DNA of 64,000 bases. Origin: Winogradskyella endarachnes. Lineage in GTDB: Bacteria > Bacteroidota > Bacteroidia > Flavobacteriales > Flavobacteriaceae. The stretch is taken from contig NZ_WOWS01000002.1 of assembly GCF_009741275.1 (NCBI RefSeq), positions 558,001 to 622,000 of the forward strand. The letters run 5' to 3'. Made by a program: the position numbers and the translations under genes. Each line of letters begins with the position of its first letter. Position 1 is the first letter of the stretch. The notes under the pieces are model-generated. The model was given only the letters and a program-made list of their open reading frames with translations. It searched no databases and was not told the DNA's origin. This document shows positions 55,413-63,588 of this stretch, piece by piece.

Positions 55413-56207
55413 TTATTTTGAAACTTTAAAACTTCCTGTTAAATTATCAAAAGCGATTAAATCTTTTGGAAAAAGAGTTTCAAAAACACCATTTTTAATT
55501 AAATTACAAGGTTGGTCATAAACTACATGGCCTTTTTGCATAACAATCATAGTGTCGCATAGTTGTATAGCTAAATCAATCTCATGAGATGAAAATAGAA
55601 TGGTTTTACCCGTTTCTTTGGTAAGCTTTTGTAGTAATTTTAAAATGTATGCTTTATGATACATATCTAAATGTGAGGTTGGTTCATCTAAAATTATTAT
55701 TGCCGTATCTTGTGCTAATGCACGTGCAATCATAACTTTTTGCAATTGCCCATCACTGAGTTGGTAACACTTTTTGTCTTTTAAATCTGAAATATTAATT
55801 AAATCGATGGCATTATTAATTACAGAAAGGTCTTTATCAGATAAGTTGCCTACCCAATTGGTGTAAGGATGTCTTCCTAAGGCAATTAATTCAAAAACTG
55901 ATAAATTTTTAGACAACAAAGGCTCCGTTAAAACAATGCTTAGTTGTTTGGCTAGTTCTAAATTAGAAGTGAAATTTAAGTCTTTATTATTGAGCAGAAT
56001 CTTACCAGATAAGCTAGGTTGAACCTTTATAAGTGTTCTTAATAAGGTAGATTTACCTATGCCGTTAGCACCAACTAAACCAATGAGTTGTCCACTTTGC
56101 AACTGTAAATTTATATTTGAAGCAATAGTTGTTTCAACCTTTTTGGTTCGGTAACCAACGGAAAGTTGATGGGTTTGTAAAATTAAATTGCTATTTGTTT
56201 TAGTCAC
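55413..56207 (-). CDS. btuD: ABC transporter ATPase, BtuD/FecE-like (cobalamin)
   Basis: A 264-residue cytoplasmic ATPase with Walker A GANGIGKST (about 43-51), signature LSDGQLQKV (about 147-155), Walker B IIILDEPTSHLD and H-loop FSSHE. It belongs to the siderophore/B12 class. The start is GTG at 56207, whose G is also the last base of the stop codon TAG of the previous gene, so translation is coupled. With the permease at 57921 and SBP at 59039, and the cobalamin riboswitch next door, B12 uptake is the likely role; a siderophore cannot be excluded by sequence alone. Confidence 0.87.
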   Translation of the reverse strand: MTKTNSNLILQTHQLSVGYRTKKVETTIASNINLQLQSGQLIGLVGANGIGKSTLLRTLIKVQPSLSGKILLNNKDLNFTSNLELAKQLSIVLTEPLLSKNLSVFELIALGRHPYTNWVGNLSDKDLSVINNAIDLINISDLKDKKCYQLSDGQLQKVMIARALAQDTAIIILDEPTSHLDMYHKAYILKLLQKLTKETGKTILFSSHEIDLAIQLCDTMIVMQKGHVVYDQPCNLIKNGVFETLFPKDLIAFDNLTGSFKVSK

Positions 56208-56839
56208 TAATTTAGTGCGTTGCTTGTTATATTGTTGTCATGGCAAATACTAATATAATGAATTGCTAATACAATTTGAATGTTAGTATTAGATAAATCA
56301 AAATCTAGTGTATCATCGTTTAAGTAGTTGAGCATTGAAAAATGACTAAAGTTGCCAGATTTAATGACTTTATTGTAATAATCTTTAATTCTGGAATTGT
56401 GTTTTGTGTTTTTTGCTAAAAACTGCAAATATTTGCCACTTTCATTAGGTACTAAATATTCATAAGATACAGAGTTTGGTCTACTAGGTACATGAGTTTT
56501 AGGTTTCCAAATTTCATTAAATGTTTCTTTAGGCATAGAATTAAATAAGTTTTCTATTTTTTTTGGTTCTACTGTAGAAAACCCATTGGCTTCTAATTTG
56601 CGCATTTCAGACCTAAATTTAGAATGAAAGTTGTCATCATTTAGTTGCATAATATCCTCTATAAAAAAGGAGCGCATAGTTTCTAATTCTTTGAGTTCTT
56701 CTTCTATGAAGACAGACTGAAGTTCAGTGGTGGTTTTGTAAGAGGACTTGCATCCCATTAACATGGTTAATGTTAATCCGATAATTAAGGGTTTAACAGT
56801 GCCAATCTTACAAAAACTTAGGGGAGTTTTTGTATTCAT
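56207..56839 (-). CDS. Unknown lipoprotein in the B12 transporter operon, copy A
   Basis: A 210-residue probable lipoprotein (lipobox MGC, about Cys30, after a long n-region). It is a paralog of the gene at 57309: both have FFxxDIxxLNxxNFHxxFxS, TFNxIW, YEYLxPxxxGKYLxFLxKNTKxNSxIxxYYN and SGxFSHxxMLNYxN, and end ISICxDNN. No family is recognised. It overlaps the btuD start by one base, so it is made together with the transporter. A role in cobalamin handling is inferred from position only. Confidence 0.7.
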   Translation of the reverse strand: MNTKTPLSFCKIGTVKPLIIGLTLTMLMGCKSSYKTTTELQSVFIEEELKELETMRSFFIEDIMQLNDDNFHSKFRSEMRKLEANGFSTVEPKKIENLFNSMPKETFNEIWKPKTHVPSRPNSVSYEYLVPNESGKYLQFLAKNTKHNSRIKDYYNKVIKSGNFSHFSMLNYLNDDTLDFDLSNTNIQIVLAIHYISICHDNNITSNALN

Positions 56840-57308
56840 GTTTTACATAATAAAAACATTATTTTCTAACGTTTTATAAGTTGCTATATTACTAAAAGAG
56901 TTTTAATCGCAGACGTTAAGGCTTTAATTTTATGGGTGTTGTTACTTATAGTAAATGCAGCAATATTGTTGTAAACGACATTACTGTAGCGTATATAAAA
57001 TACAGAAGGCAATAATATTTTAGGGTTTAAGGGTTTAACTATTAGCTACGTTAATTACAGAATTGCAATACAGATAAATGCTATAGGGTGAGCATAAATG
57101 GTTTCAATTACTGCTATTAAACGCGTAGCGAATATAATGATGAAAGTACTTGATAACAAAGATAATGCTAGGTTTTTTAAGAGGTTACAGTCTAACTTTT
57201 AGACATTCAGTGTTTTAAGATTAATAAAAGGTGTGAGACTAAAATCTAGCTAACAGTAAAGAAAATGAAGAACTTTTTTTATATAGATTACTGTCTACGT
57301 ATCTTTGA
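56840..57308. other. 469-base gap between the two unknown lipoprotein genes
   Basis: No open frame of gene-like composition on either strand and no convincing terminator or promoter. The sequence is rich in TA and stop codons. It could hold a promoter for copy A and btuD or the remains of a decayed third copy, but nothing is certain. Confidence 0.4.
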
Positions 57309-57917
57309 TTATCTACCATCATACAATGATGTTGTTCCTAAATTATTATCTCGACAAATTGAAATAAAATGAATTGCAAATACCATAAGGATATCGGGAT
57401 TATGCAAATCAAATTCAATGGTTTCACTATTAATATAATTTAGCATTGCTGTATGGCTAAAGTCACCAGAATGAGTAGTTTCGTTATAATATTTATTAAT
57501 TTGGGAATTAAATTTTGTGTTTTTTTCTAAAAAGCGCAAGTACTTTCCGCCTTTCTTTGGTGCAAGATATTCATAGATGCCTAAACTATTTCTAATTCGA
57601 GCTTCACTCTTATAATCCCAAATCTGATTAAAAGTAGCTGGTGATATGGAATTAAGACGTTCATTGACAAGGTCTCTTTTTATTGTAGTATAGCCTATAG
57701 AATCTAATTTTAAAATTCTCGATTTAAATTCGTAATGAAAGTTTTTTTCATTAAGTTCTAAAATATCATCAAGGAAAAAATCCTTAAGGACTTGGAGGTC
57801 TTCTTGCTCTTGTTCATTAAAAACAAATTTAAGTTTTGGTGTTGATTCTATGGATTTACAGCCCAAAAATAAGAAGGTACAAATAATTAATAATTTGATG
57901 GTAGTATTGAAATTCAT
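57309..57917 (-). CDS. Unknown lipoprotein in the B12 transporter operon, copy B
   Basis: A 202-residue lipoprotein with lipobox FLGC (Cys20). It is the paralog of the gene at 56207 (see shared motifs there) and lies 3 bases after the btuC stop. The conserved charged and aromatic positions run through the whole mature protein, so the family seems to be a single domain of about 170 residues. Family unknown. Confidence 0.72.
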   Translation of the reverse strand: MNFNTTIKLLIICTFLFLGCKSIESTPKLKFVFNEQEQEDLQVLKDFFLDDILELNEKNFHYEFKSRILKLDSIGYTTIKRDLVNERLNSISPATFNQIWDYKSEARIRNSLGIYEYLAPKKGGKYLRFLEKNTKFNSQINKYYNETTHSGDFSHTAMLNYINSETIEFDLHNPDILMVFAIHFISICRDNNLGTTSLYDGR

Positions 57918-57920
57918 ATT

Positions 57921-58943
57921 TTAAAACAACATTTTACCTTTTTTAACTAATAACCAAATAACTATAGGAGCACCAATTAGGGCTGTAATAGCATTTATTG
58001 GTAATGTGTAGTCATTGTTTGGTACTTGTGCAACGCTATCACAGATTAACATAATTATAGCTCCAAATAAAAATACAGCAGGTAATAAAACTTTATGATT
58101 TGAGGTTTTAAATATTTGCCGAGTTAAATGCGGAATTGCCAAACCTATAAATGCAATTGGACCTGCAAAAGCGGTAATGGTTCCTGCGATTAAACTGGTC
58201 GCAAAAATAATAATAAATCTGTTTTGTAAAAGGTTTATTCCCAAGCTTTTCGCGTAATTATCACCTAATAAAAAAGCATTAAGACCTTTAATAGATAAAA
58301 TGCTTAGAATAATACCTAAACTGTATATACCAGTGAAGATAAAAAGTTCTTCCCAAGATAGATTGCTTAAACTACCAAATCCCCAAAAAATGTATTGTTG
58401 CAGTTGTTCGGCAGAACTAAAATAAGATAATACACTTACAACTGCTGCTGTTATACTGCCAAACATTAAGCCTATAATTAGTATAGCCATAGTATCTCTT
58501 ACCTTAGTAGAAACTGCCAAAACAGCCATTAAAACAAGAAAACTTCCTAAACTTGCTGCTATTATAATGCTCCATTTACTAATTAAAACAGTTGCAAATA
58601 AACCACCAAATAAGCTAGAACCCAAAATAACAATGGCAACACCTAAACTTGCTCCAGAACTAATACCTAATACAAATGGTCCTGCTAATGCGTTTCTAAA
58701 TAAGGTCTGCATCAATAAGCCTGCAATACCCAAACCAGAACCTACTAAAATAGCTGTAATAGCCTTAGGTAATCTAAATTCTGTAATAATTATTTGGTAA
58801 GTTTCATTTTGCGAGCTACTGAAAACACTACTAATAACCTCAGAAAAAGGTATGTTAATAGAACCCAAACTAATATTTAGTATAAAACAGAATATTAAAA
58901 CCACTGTTAAGGTTATAAATGAATATGTATAGTTGGTTTTCAT
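57921..58943 (-). CDS. btuC: FecCD-type ABC permease (cobalamin)
   Basis: A 340-residue inner-membrane permease with about ten helices and the family stretches FRLPKAITAILVGSGLGIAG, GISSGASLGVAIVI and GPIAFIGLAIPHLTR. It should pair with the SBP encoded upstream (59039) and the ATPase downstream (55413). The two unknown lipoprotein genes interrupt the permease-ATPase order. B12 assignment relies on the nearby riboswitch and BtuB/BtuG genes. Confidence 0.88.
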   Translation of the reverse strand: MKTNYTYSFITLTVVLIFCFILNISLGSINIPFSEVISSVFSSSQNETYQIIITEFRLPKAITAILVGSGLGIAGLLMQTLFRNALAGPFVLGISSGASLGVAIVILGSSLFGGLFATVLISKWSIIIAASLGSFLVLMAVLAVSTKVRDTMAILIIGLMFGSITAAVVSVLSYFSSAEQLQQYIFWGFGSLSNLSWEELFIFTGIYSLGIILSILSIKGLNAFLLGDNYAKSLGINLLQNRFIIIFATSLIAGTITAFAGPIAFIGLAIPHLTRQIFKTSNHKVLLPAVFLFGAIIMLICDSVAQVPNNDYTLPINAITALIGAPIVIWLLVKKGKMLF

Positions 58944-59038
58944 TTTTTTTATATTGTTATTTAAACCGACATAAAGAACCTAATGTTATAAAATAAATGG
59001 GCTAACTATAAAAATTATTTGTGGCATTTTAAATAACA

Positions 59039-60190
59039 TTATTTTAATTGCTCAAAAAAATAAGGTTTGTAATCTAATAACAATTCTGGGTGTGCTATTT
59101 TAATTAAATCTTTTAATACTAAATCTGGTCTTGCGGTTCCTAATTCGTAATATAAAACGCCACCTGTTGTGCCTGTTTTATTACTGAATGAATAAATAGA
59201 TTTATTTTTAAATGCATCAAAATTAGTATACAATTTGCTTGCTGTTTCTAATTGCTCTAAACTTCTGTAATAGGAAGGGCTTAACCATATGTCTGCAGCT
59301 TTTGCCTTATTTAAAACCACTTCAAAACTAAGAGCTAAACTTCCGTTACCAGTTGTTGCGCTCCATAAATAGTTGGCATTAGCATCTTTTAAAAATTGTG
59401 CTTCAGGACTAGAACCATTAGGTAAATACCAAACGTCTTTTTCCATAGCACCACTTAAAATTGTGGGTTGAGATTTGGCTTTTTTAGCAATTTCTTTTGC
59501 TGCTAAATATTCGGTTTCTATAGTACTAAAAATAGAATCAGCTACTTTTTCTTTATTAAAGAGTGCACCAAATAACTTTATCCATTCTGCTTTTGCTAAA
59601 GCCGAAGCTTCTGCCCAATCACCATTGTAAATAACCGGAATGTTAGCTTTTTTTATAGTTTCAAAAGTTTTGTTAACGCCATCAACGCCAAACCCAATAA
59701 CCACATCTGGATTTAATTCTAATAATACTTCTGTGTTAATGCCTTCATTTTTACCGAGCTCTCTAACCGATTTATTGTCTATTAATGCTCTCGTTTTTTC
59801 TGAAGACACATAATCCGTCCCTGGGAAACCTACAAGTGTTTTTTCTACTCCTAATAATTCTAATGCAGGTATATGTGTCGTAGAAGTCACTACACTTTTT
59901 TGAATAGGTGTAATGATAACACCATCGTAATCTGCTTTGTTATATGTTGATTTTGCAGCTTGTTCTTTAGATAATAATAAATAGGTGAATTTTTTTTCTG
60001 CTTTTGGCCATGCTTTCGTTATTTCAATAATTTTATTACTGTTAGACGTTTTAATGGCAAACCCTTCAGCATATTTTAATGTCAACGAATTGGTGGTTTC
60101 TAACTCTGGAGTATTAACTTTTGCTTCATTTTTACATGAACAAAACAATATAAGGATGAATAAGATTCTAAAGTAAGACATAGGTAACAT
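59039..60190 (-). CDS. btuF: ABC substrate-binding lipoprotein (cobalamin, BtuF-like)
   Basis: A 383-residue class III solute-binding protein with a lipobox (FCSC, about Cys19). ITPIQKSVVTSTTHIPALELLG, LVGFPGTDYVSS, NPDVVIGFGVDG and WLSPSYYRSLEQL are typical of the BtuF/FhuD group. The internal Met at 60181 could also be the start. It leads the operon that includes btuC, two unknown lipoproteins and btuD, and is divergent from the riboswitch-controlled btuB. Confidence 0.85.
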   Translation of the reverse strand: MLPMSYFRILFILILFCSCKNEAKVNTPELETTNSLTLKYAEGFAIKTSNSNKIIEITKAWPKAEKKFTYLLLSKEQAAKSTYNKADYDGVIITPIQKSVVTSTTHIPALELLGVEKTLVGFPGTDYVSSEKTRALIDNKSVRELGKNEGINTEVLLELNPDVVIGFGVDGVNKTFETIKKANIPVIYNGDWAEASALAKAEWIKLFGALFNKEKVADSIFSTIETEYLAAKEIAKKAKSQPTILSGAMEKDVWYLPNGSSPEAQFLKDANANYLWSATTGNGSLALSFEVVLNKAKAADIWLSPSYYRSLEQLETASKLYTNFDAFKNKSIYSFSNKTGTTGGVLYYELGTARPDLVLKDLIKIAHPELLLDYKPYFFEQLK

Positions 60191-60241
60191 TTGTAACTTA
60201 TAAATTAAAAAGTTCTCATTAATTTTGGTAAAAATTAGACT

Positions 60242-60349
60242 ATGAGAGACGATTCAAATTTAACACTATATATCGTTGCAGGAATAATCATTGCACATTT
60301 TTTAATTGGCTTCATTTATCTTATTTACAAGATGAATAAAAAAAAATGA
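60242..60349 (+). CDS. Putative 35-residue single-pass membrane protein
   Basis: ATG at 60242 to TGA at 60349: MRDDSNLTLYIVAG, then a hydrophobic helix IIIAHFLIGFIYLI (about 10-30), then YKMNKKK, with positive charges inside. It lies between btuF and the riboswitch. The clean charge pattern suggests a real small protein, but I have no homolog to compare it with. Confidence 0.45.
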   Translation: MRDDSNLTLYIVAGIIIAHFLIGFIYLIYKMNKKK

Positions 60350-60398
60350 CAAAAATCAGGTTTGAAATGTAATTAAAAGTCTAGTTTTGCTGCAGAAT

Positions 60399-60605
60399 TA
60401 GGTTCGACTATAATAAAATAAAAGTCGATTAAAAGGGAATCTGGTGAGATAATTATAATCAAGTCCAGAACTGTTCCCGCAACTGTAAGTTTTATACTGA
60501 ATTTATTTCAGTATCTTTTTTAAGAGTTATTATTTACTTCAAATACCACTGGCATTAGCTGGGAAGGTGAAATAATAAAAAACGAGTCAGGAGACCTGCC
60601 TATTT
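60399..60605 (+). ncRNA. Cobalamin riboswitch
   Basis: The class signature elements occur in order: AAAAGGGAATCTGGTG (60430s), TCCAGAACTGTTCCCGCAAC, ACCACTGGC, GGGAAGG and GAGTCAGGAGACCTGCC (B12 box, 60584-60600). The gap between the second and third elements is extended by an ACTGAAT/ATTTCAGT hairpin. The CTGCC that ends it can pair with GGCAG just before the btuB ATG (60640-60644), so a plausible expression platform hides the ribosome site when B12 binds. Confidence 0.95.
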
Positions 60606-60645
60606 TAAACTAAAATTAAACTTTCGGGATAAAAGTTAAGGCAGT

Positions 60646-62481
60646 ATGATACGTATAGTATTCTTTTTTTTATTGCTATGTTATTATAGCGTTGCTAATG
60701 CACAAAAGTCCACTGATTCTATTCAGAAATTGGACGAGGTTGTGTTGAGCGATGTAAAACTTAAACATTACAACGAAGGTTACAAGCTTACCGTTTTAAG
60801 TGATTCTATTCTTAGAAAAAATGGAAACTCATTAACCGATGTTTTACGTTTTAATTCTAATATTTACTTTAAAGAGAATGGTTATGGCATGGTGTCTTCG
60901 GCTTCTTTTAGAGGAACCAATGCATCACAAACTGCCGTGATTTGGAATGGTATTAATATTAATTCGCAATTAAACGGACAGGTAGATTTTAATACCATAT
61001 CTACAGCTAATTACAATTCTATAAGTATAAGAAGTGGAGGCGGAAGTGTGCAATATGGAAGTGGAGCTATTGGCGGAAGTGTACATTTATCTAACGATTC
61101 AGATTTTACAAAGCACATAAATCATAGACTGCAATTGGGTTATGGCAGTTATGAAACTGAGAATGCCAGTTATAATTTATCCTTTGGTAACAACAAATGG
61201 TCTGGTAGTGCAGGTGTATCTTATGTGAATACTGAAAATGATTATAGAATTATTGGTACAGATGAGAAAAATGAAAATGGTGCTTTTAATAATTTAGATC
61301 TTAATCTCAATTTAGGTTATATTTTATCTCAAAAGGATGTTTTAAAAGTATACCATCAAAATTTTAGAAGTGATAGAGCATTTTCTTCAACCTTATTAGC
61401 ACCTTCTAATAGTAAGTACGAAACTGAAGACTATCGTAGCATGTTAGAATGGGCTCATGTTAGTGAAAATTTTACATCGAGTTTAAAAGCGGTGCATTTA
61501 TTAGAACAATTTAAATATTTTGAAAATAAAGATTTAAATAATTATTCTAAAGGCCAGGCAAAAACATGGCTCATTAAGCATAGTTATAAGCGTAATGTAT
61601 CTAAAAACATGGCTTTGAGTGTTATTACAGATTACAGTTATATTACAGCTGAAGGAAATAGTTATATAGATCCAAAACGAAATGCTTTTTCTGCTACTGC
61701 CATCTTAAATCATCAATTTTCAACAAAATTTAAGTATAATCTAAATGTTAGAAAAGATGTGATTTCAGATTTTAAAAGCCCATTAGTTTTTGCAGGAGAT
61801 TTAAGTTATAAAGTTGCAGAAGCTTATGTGTTAAAGTTTAATGCTTCTAAAAACTTTAGAGTACCAACATTTAATGATTTGTATTGGAATCCTGGTGGAA
61901 ATTTAGACTTAGAACCAGAAGAGTCTTTTCAATTTGATTTAGGTCATCAACTTGAAATATTAAAATCGTTACAATTAAAACTGAACACCTTTTACATTGA
62001 AACTTCAGACCTAATTCAATGGCGACCAAACACTGAAACTAATTATTGGAATCCTGTAAATATTGCTAATGCTAAGCATTATGGTTTAGAAGTAGAACTT
62101 GGTTATACAAAACAAATTAATGCACATCACTTTAATTTAGTAACAGCTTACTCTTATACAGAAACGGAAGATGTAGAAAAAAATCAGCCGTTATATTATG
62201 TGCCGCTTCATAAAGGCAATACAGCTTTATCATATAATTTTAAATCATTTACGGCTTATTATCAACACTTATTTACAGGTGAAGTAGATGTTATTGGTGG
62301 CTCATTAGATGGTTATGATGTTGGTAATATAGGCTGTTCTTATGAGTTGAATACAGCCGGAAAATTAAATTATATCCTAGATTTAAAAATAAATAACATT
62401 TATAACACTTATTACGAAAACGTAGCATTGCGACCAATGCCAAACAGAAATTTCAATATTAAACTAACACTTAAATTTTAA
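60646..62481 (+). CDS. btuB: TonB-dependent cobalamin receptor, BtuB-like
   Basis: A 611-residue outer-membrane receptor: signal peptide (1-19, SVANAQ), a plug domain (about 25-150: KLDEVVLSDVKL as the TonB box region, SFRGTNASQTAVIWNGININ, GGGSVQYGSGAIGGSVHL), and a beta-barrel ending in FNIKLTLKF with a terminal Phe. It has no carboxypeptidase-like N-domain. The cobalamin riboswitch directly upstream makes B12 the likely ligand. Confidence 0.9.
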   Translation: MIRIVFFFLLLCYYSVANAQKSTDSIQKLDEVVLSDVKLKHYNEGYKLTVLSDSILRKNGNSLTDVLRFNSNIYFKENGYGMVSSASFRGTNASQTAVIWNGININSQLNGQVDFNTISTANYNSISIRSGGGSVQYGSGAIGGSVHLSNDSDFTKHINHRLQLGYGSYETENASYNLSFGNNKWSGSAGVSYVNTENDYRIIGTDEKNENGAFNNLDLNLNLGYILSQKDVLKVYHQNFRSDRAFSSTLLAPSNSKYETEDYRSMLEWAHVSENFTSSLKAVHLLEQFKYFENKDLNNYSKGQAKTWLIKHSYKRNVSKNMALSVITDYSYITAEGNSYIDPKRNAFSATAILNHQFSTKFKYNLNVRKDVISDFKSPLVFAGDLSYKVAEAYVLKFNASKNFRVPTFNDLYWNPGGNLDLEPEESFQFDLGHQLEILKSLQLKLNTFYIETSDLIQWRPNTETNYWNPVNIANAKHYGLEVELGYTKQINAHHFNLVTAYSYTETEDVEKNQPLYYVPLHKGNTALSYNFKSFTAYYQHLFTGEVDVIGGSLDGYDVGNIGCSYELNTAGKLNYILDLKINNIYNTYYENVALRPMPNRNFNIKLTLKF

Positions 62482-62487
62482 AACAAT

Positions 62488-63513
62488 ATGATTTCAAAAA
62501 AAATTACTTTACTCTTTTTAGCAGTAGCTTTATTATTTACATCTTGTAATAGTGATGATGATAATACACCAGAAGCTTCAGGAGATTATGTAGATGGTCT
62601 TTTAATTTCACACGAAGGTAATTTTGGCCAAGGAAATGCCTCTGTTTCTTTTGTGTCTTATGATTTTGCCACTGTTGAAAACAATATTTTTGAGGCTGTA
62701 AATTCTAGCCCATTAGGAGATACTGCACAAAGCATAACCTTTGATGGAGATTTCGCATATATTGTGATGAATGTTTCAAACTCTATACAGGTTGTCAATA
62801 GATACACCTTTGAGTCAATAGCAACAATTGATTCAGGTTTAAATAATCCAAGATATATGGCAATATCTAATGGTAAAGGTTATGTAACTAATTGGGCTGA
62901 TTTTTCGGTAACAGATGATGATTTTGTAGCAGTGATAGATTTGTCATTAAATTTAGTTACAGATGCTATAAGTTCTAGTTATTTACCAGAAGAAATTATT
63001 GCTCTTGGAGATAAAATTTATGTCGCTACAGGTATTTATGGTTATGGAAATTTAGTAGATGTCATTAACTCAGACACTGATGAATTAGAAGAAAGCATTG
63101 TTGTTGGAAATTCTCCAAACTCATTACAGTTAGATTCTAATAGTAATTTATGGGTTTTATCTTCGGAAAACTTAATAGAGATAGATACTGACACAAATGA
63201 TATTGCGCAAACAATTAGCTTAGGAGATGGATTTTCTTTTCCATCTAACTTAATATACGACAATAGTAGTTTTTATTTTTATGATAGTGGATCAGTTTAT
63301 AAAATGGATGAATCTGCAAATGTATTGCCTACAACGGCTGAATTTTCTAATGTTAATTTCTACGATATGAATGTTAGTAATGGTATTTTATATGGTGTTG
63401 ATGCAGGAGATTTTACATCTAATGGAGAATTAAAAGTTTATGACTTAAATTCAAATACCGAAACACAATCTATAACATTAAATATTATACCTGGAGGTGT
63501 TTATTTTAATTAA
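62488..63513 (+). CDS. btuG: BtuG-like surface beta-propeller lipoprotein (DUF5074 type)
   Basis: A 341-residue lipoprotein with lipobox TSC (Cys20) followed by NSDDD. Repeated blades such as YIVMNVSNSIQVVNRYTFES, NPRYMAISNGKGYVTNW, IIALGDKIYVATG and NSLQLDSNSNLWVLSS make a YncE-like propeller. It follows btuB by 6 bases under the same riboswitch. In Bacteroides the BtuG propeller sits on BtuB and binds cobalamin very tightly; the same arrangement here supports that role, although sequence identity was not measured. Confidence 0.8.
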   Translation: MISKKITLLFLAVALLFTSCNSDDDNTPEASGDYVDGLLISHEGNFGQGNASVSFVSYDFATVENNIFEAVNSSPLGDTAQSITFDGDFAYIVMNVSNSIQVVNRYTFESIATIDSGLNNPRYMAISNGKGYVTNWADFSVTDDDFVAVIDLSLNLVTDAISSSYLPEEIIALGDKIYVATGIYGYGNLVDVINSDTDELEESIVVGNSPNSLQLDSNSNLWVLSSENLIEIDTDTNDIAQTISLGDGFSFPSNLIYDNSSFYFYDSGSVYKMDESANVLPTTAEFSNVNFYDMNVSNGILYGVDAGDFTSNGELKVYDLNSNTETQSITLNIIPGGVYFN

Positions 63514-63534
63514 ATACTAAACTTTAAGATATAA

Positions 63535-63572
63535 AAAAAGCCGCTTTCTAAACTTAGACAGCGGCTTTTTCA
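63535..63572. terminator. Bidirectional terminator between btuG and the S41 peptidase gene
   Basis: AAAAAGCCGCT (63535-63545) pairs with AGCGGCTTTTT (63560-63570), with an inner TCTAA/TTAGA stem; A-run and T-run at the ends. Confidence 0.9.
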
Positions 63573-63588
63573 ATTGCGTAGAAATCGT

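Noticed and set aside
60401..60408. GGTTCGA as part of a tRNA
   Set aside because: No cloverleaf fits; it is the 5' part of the cobalamin riboswitch.
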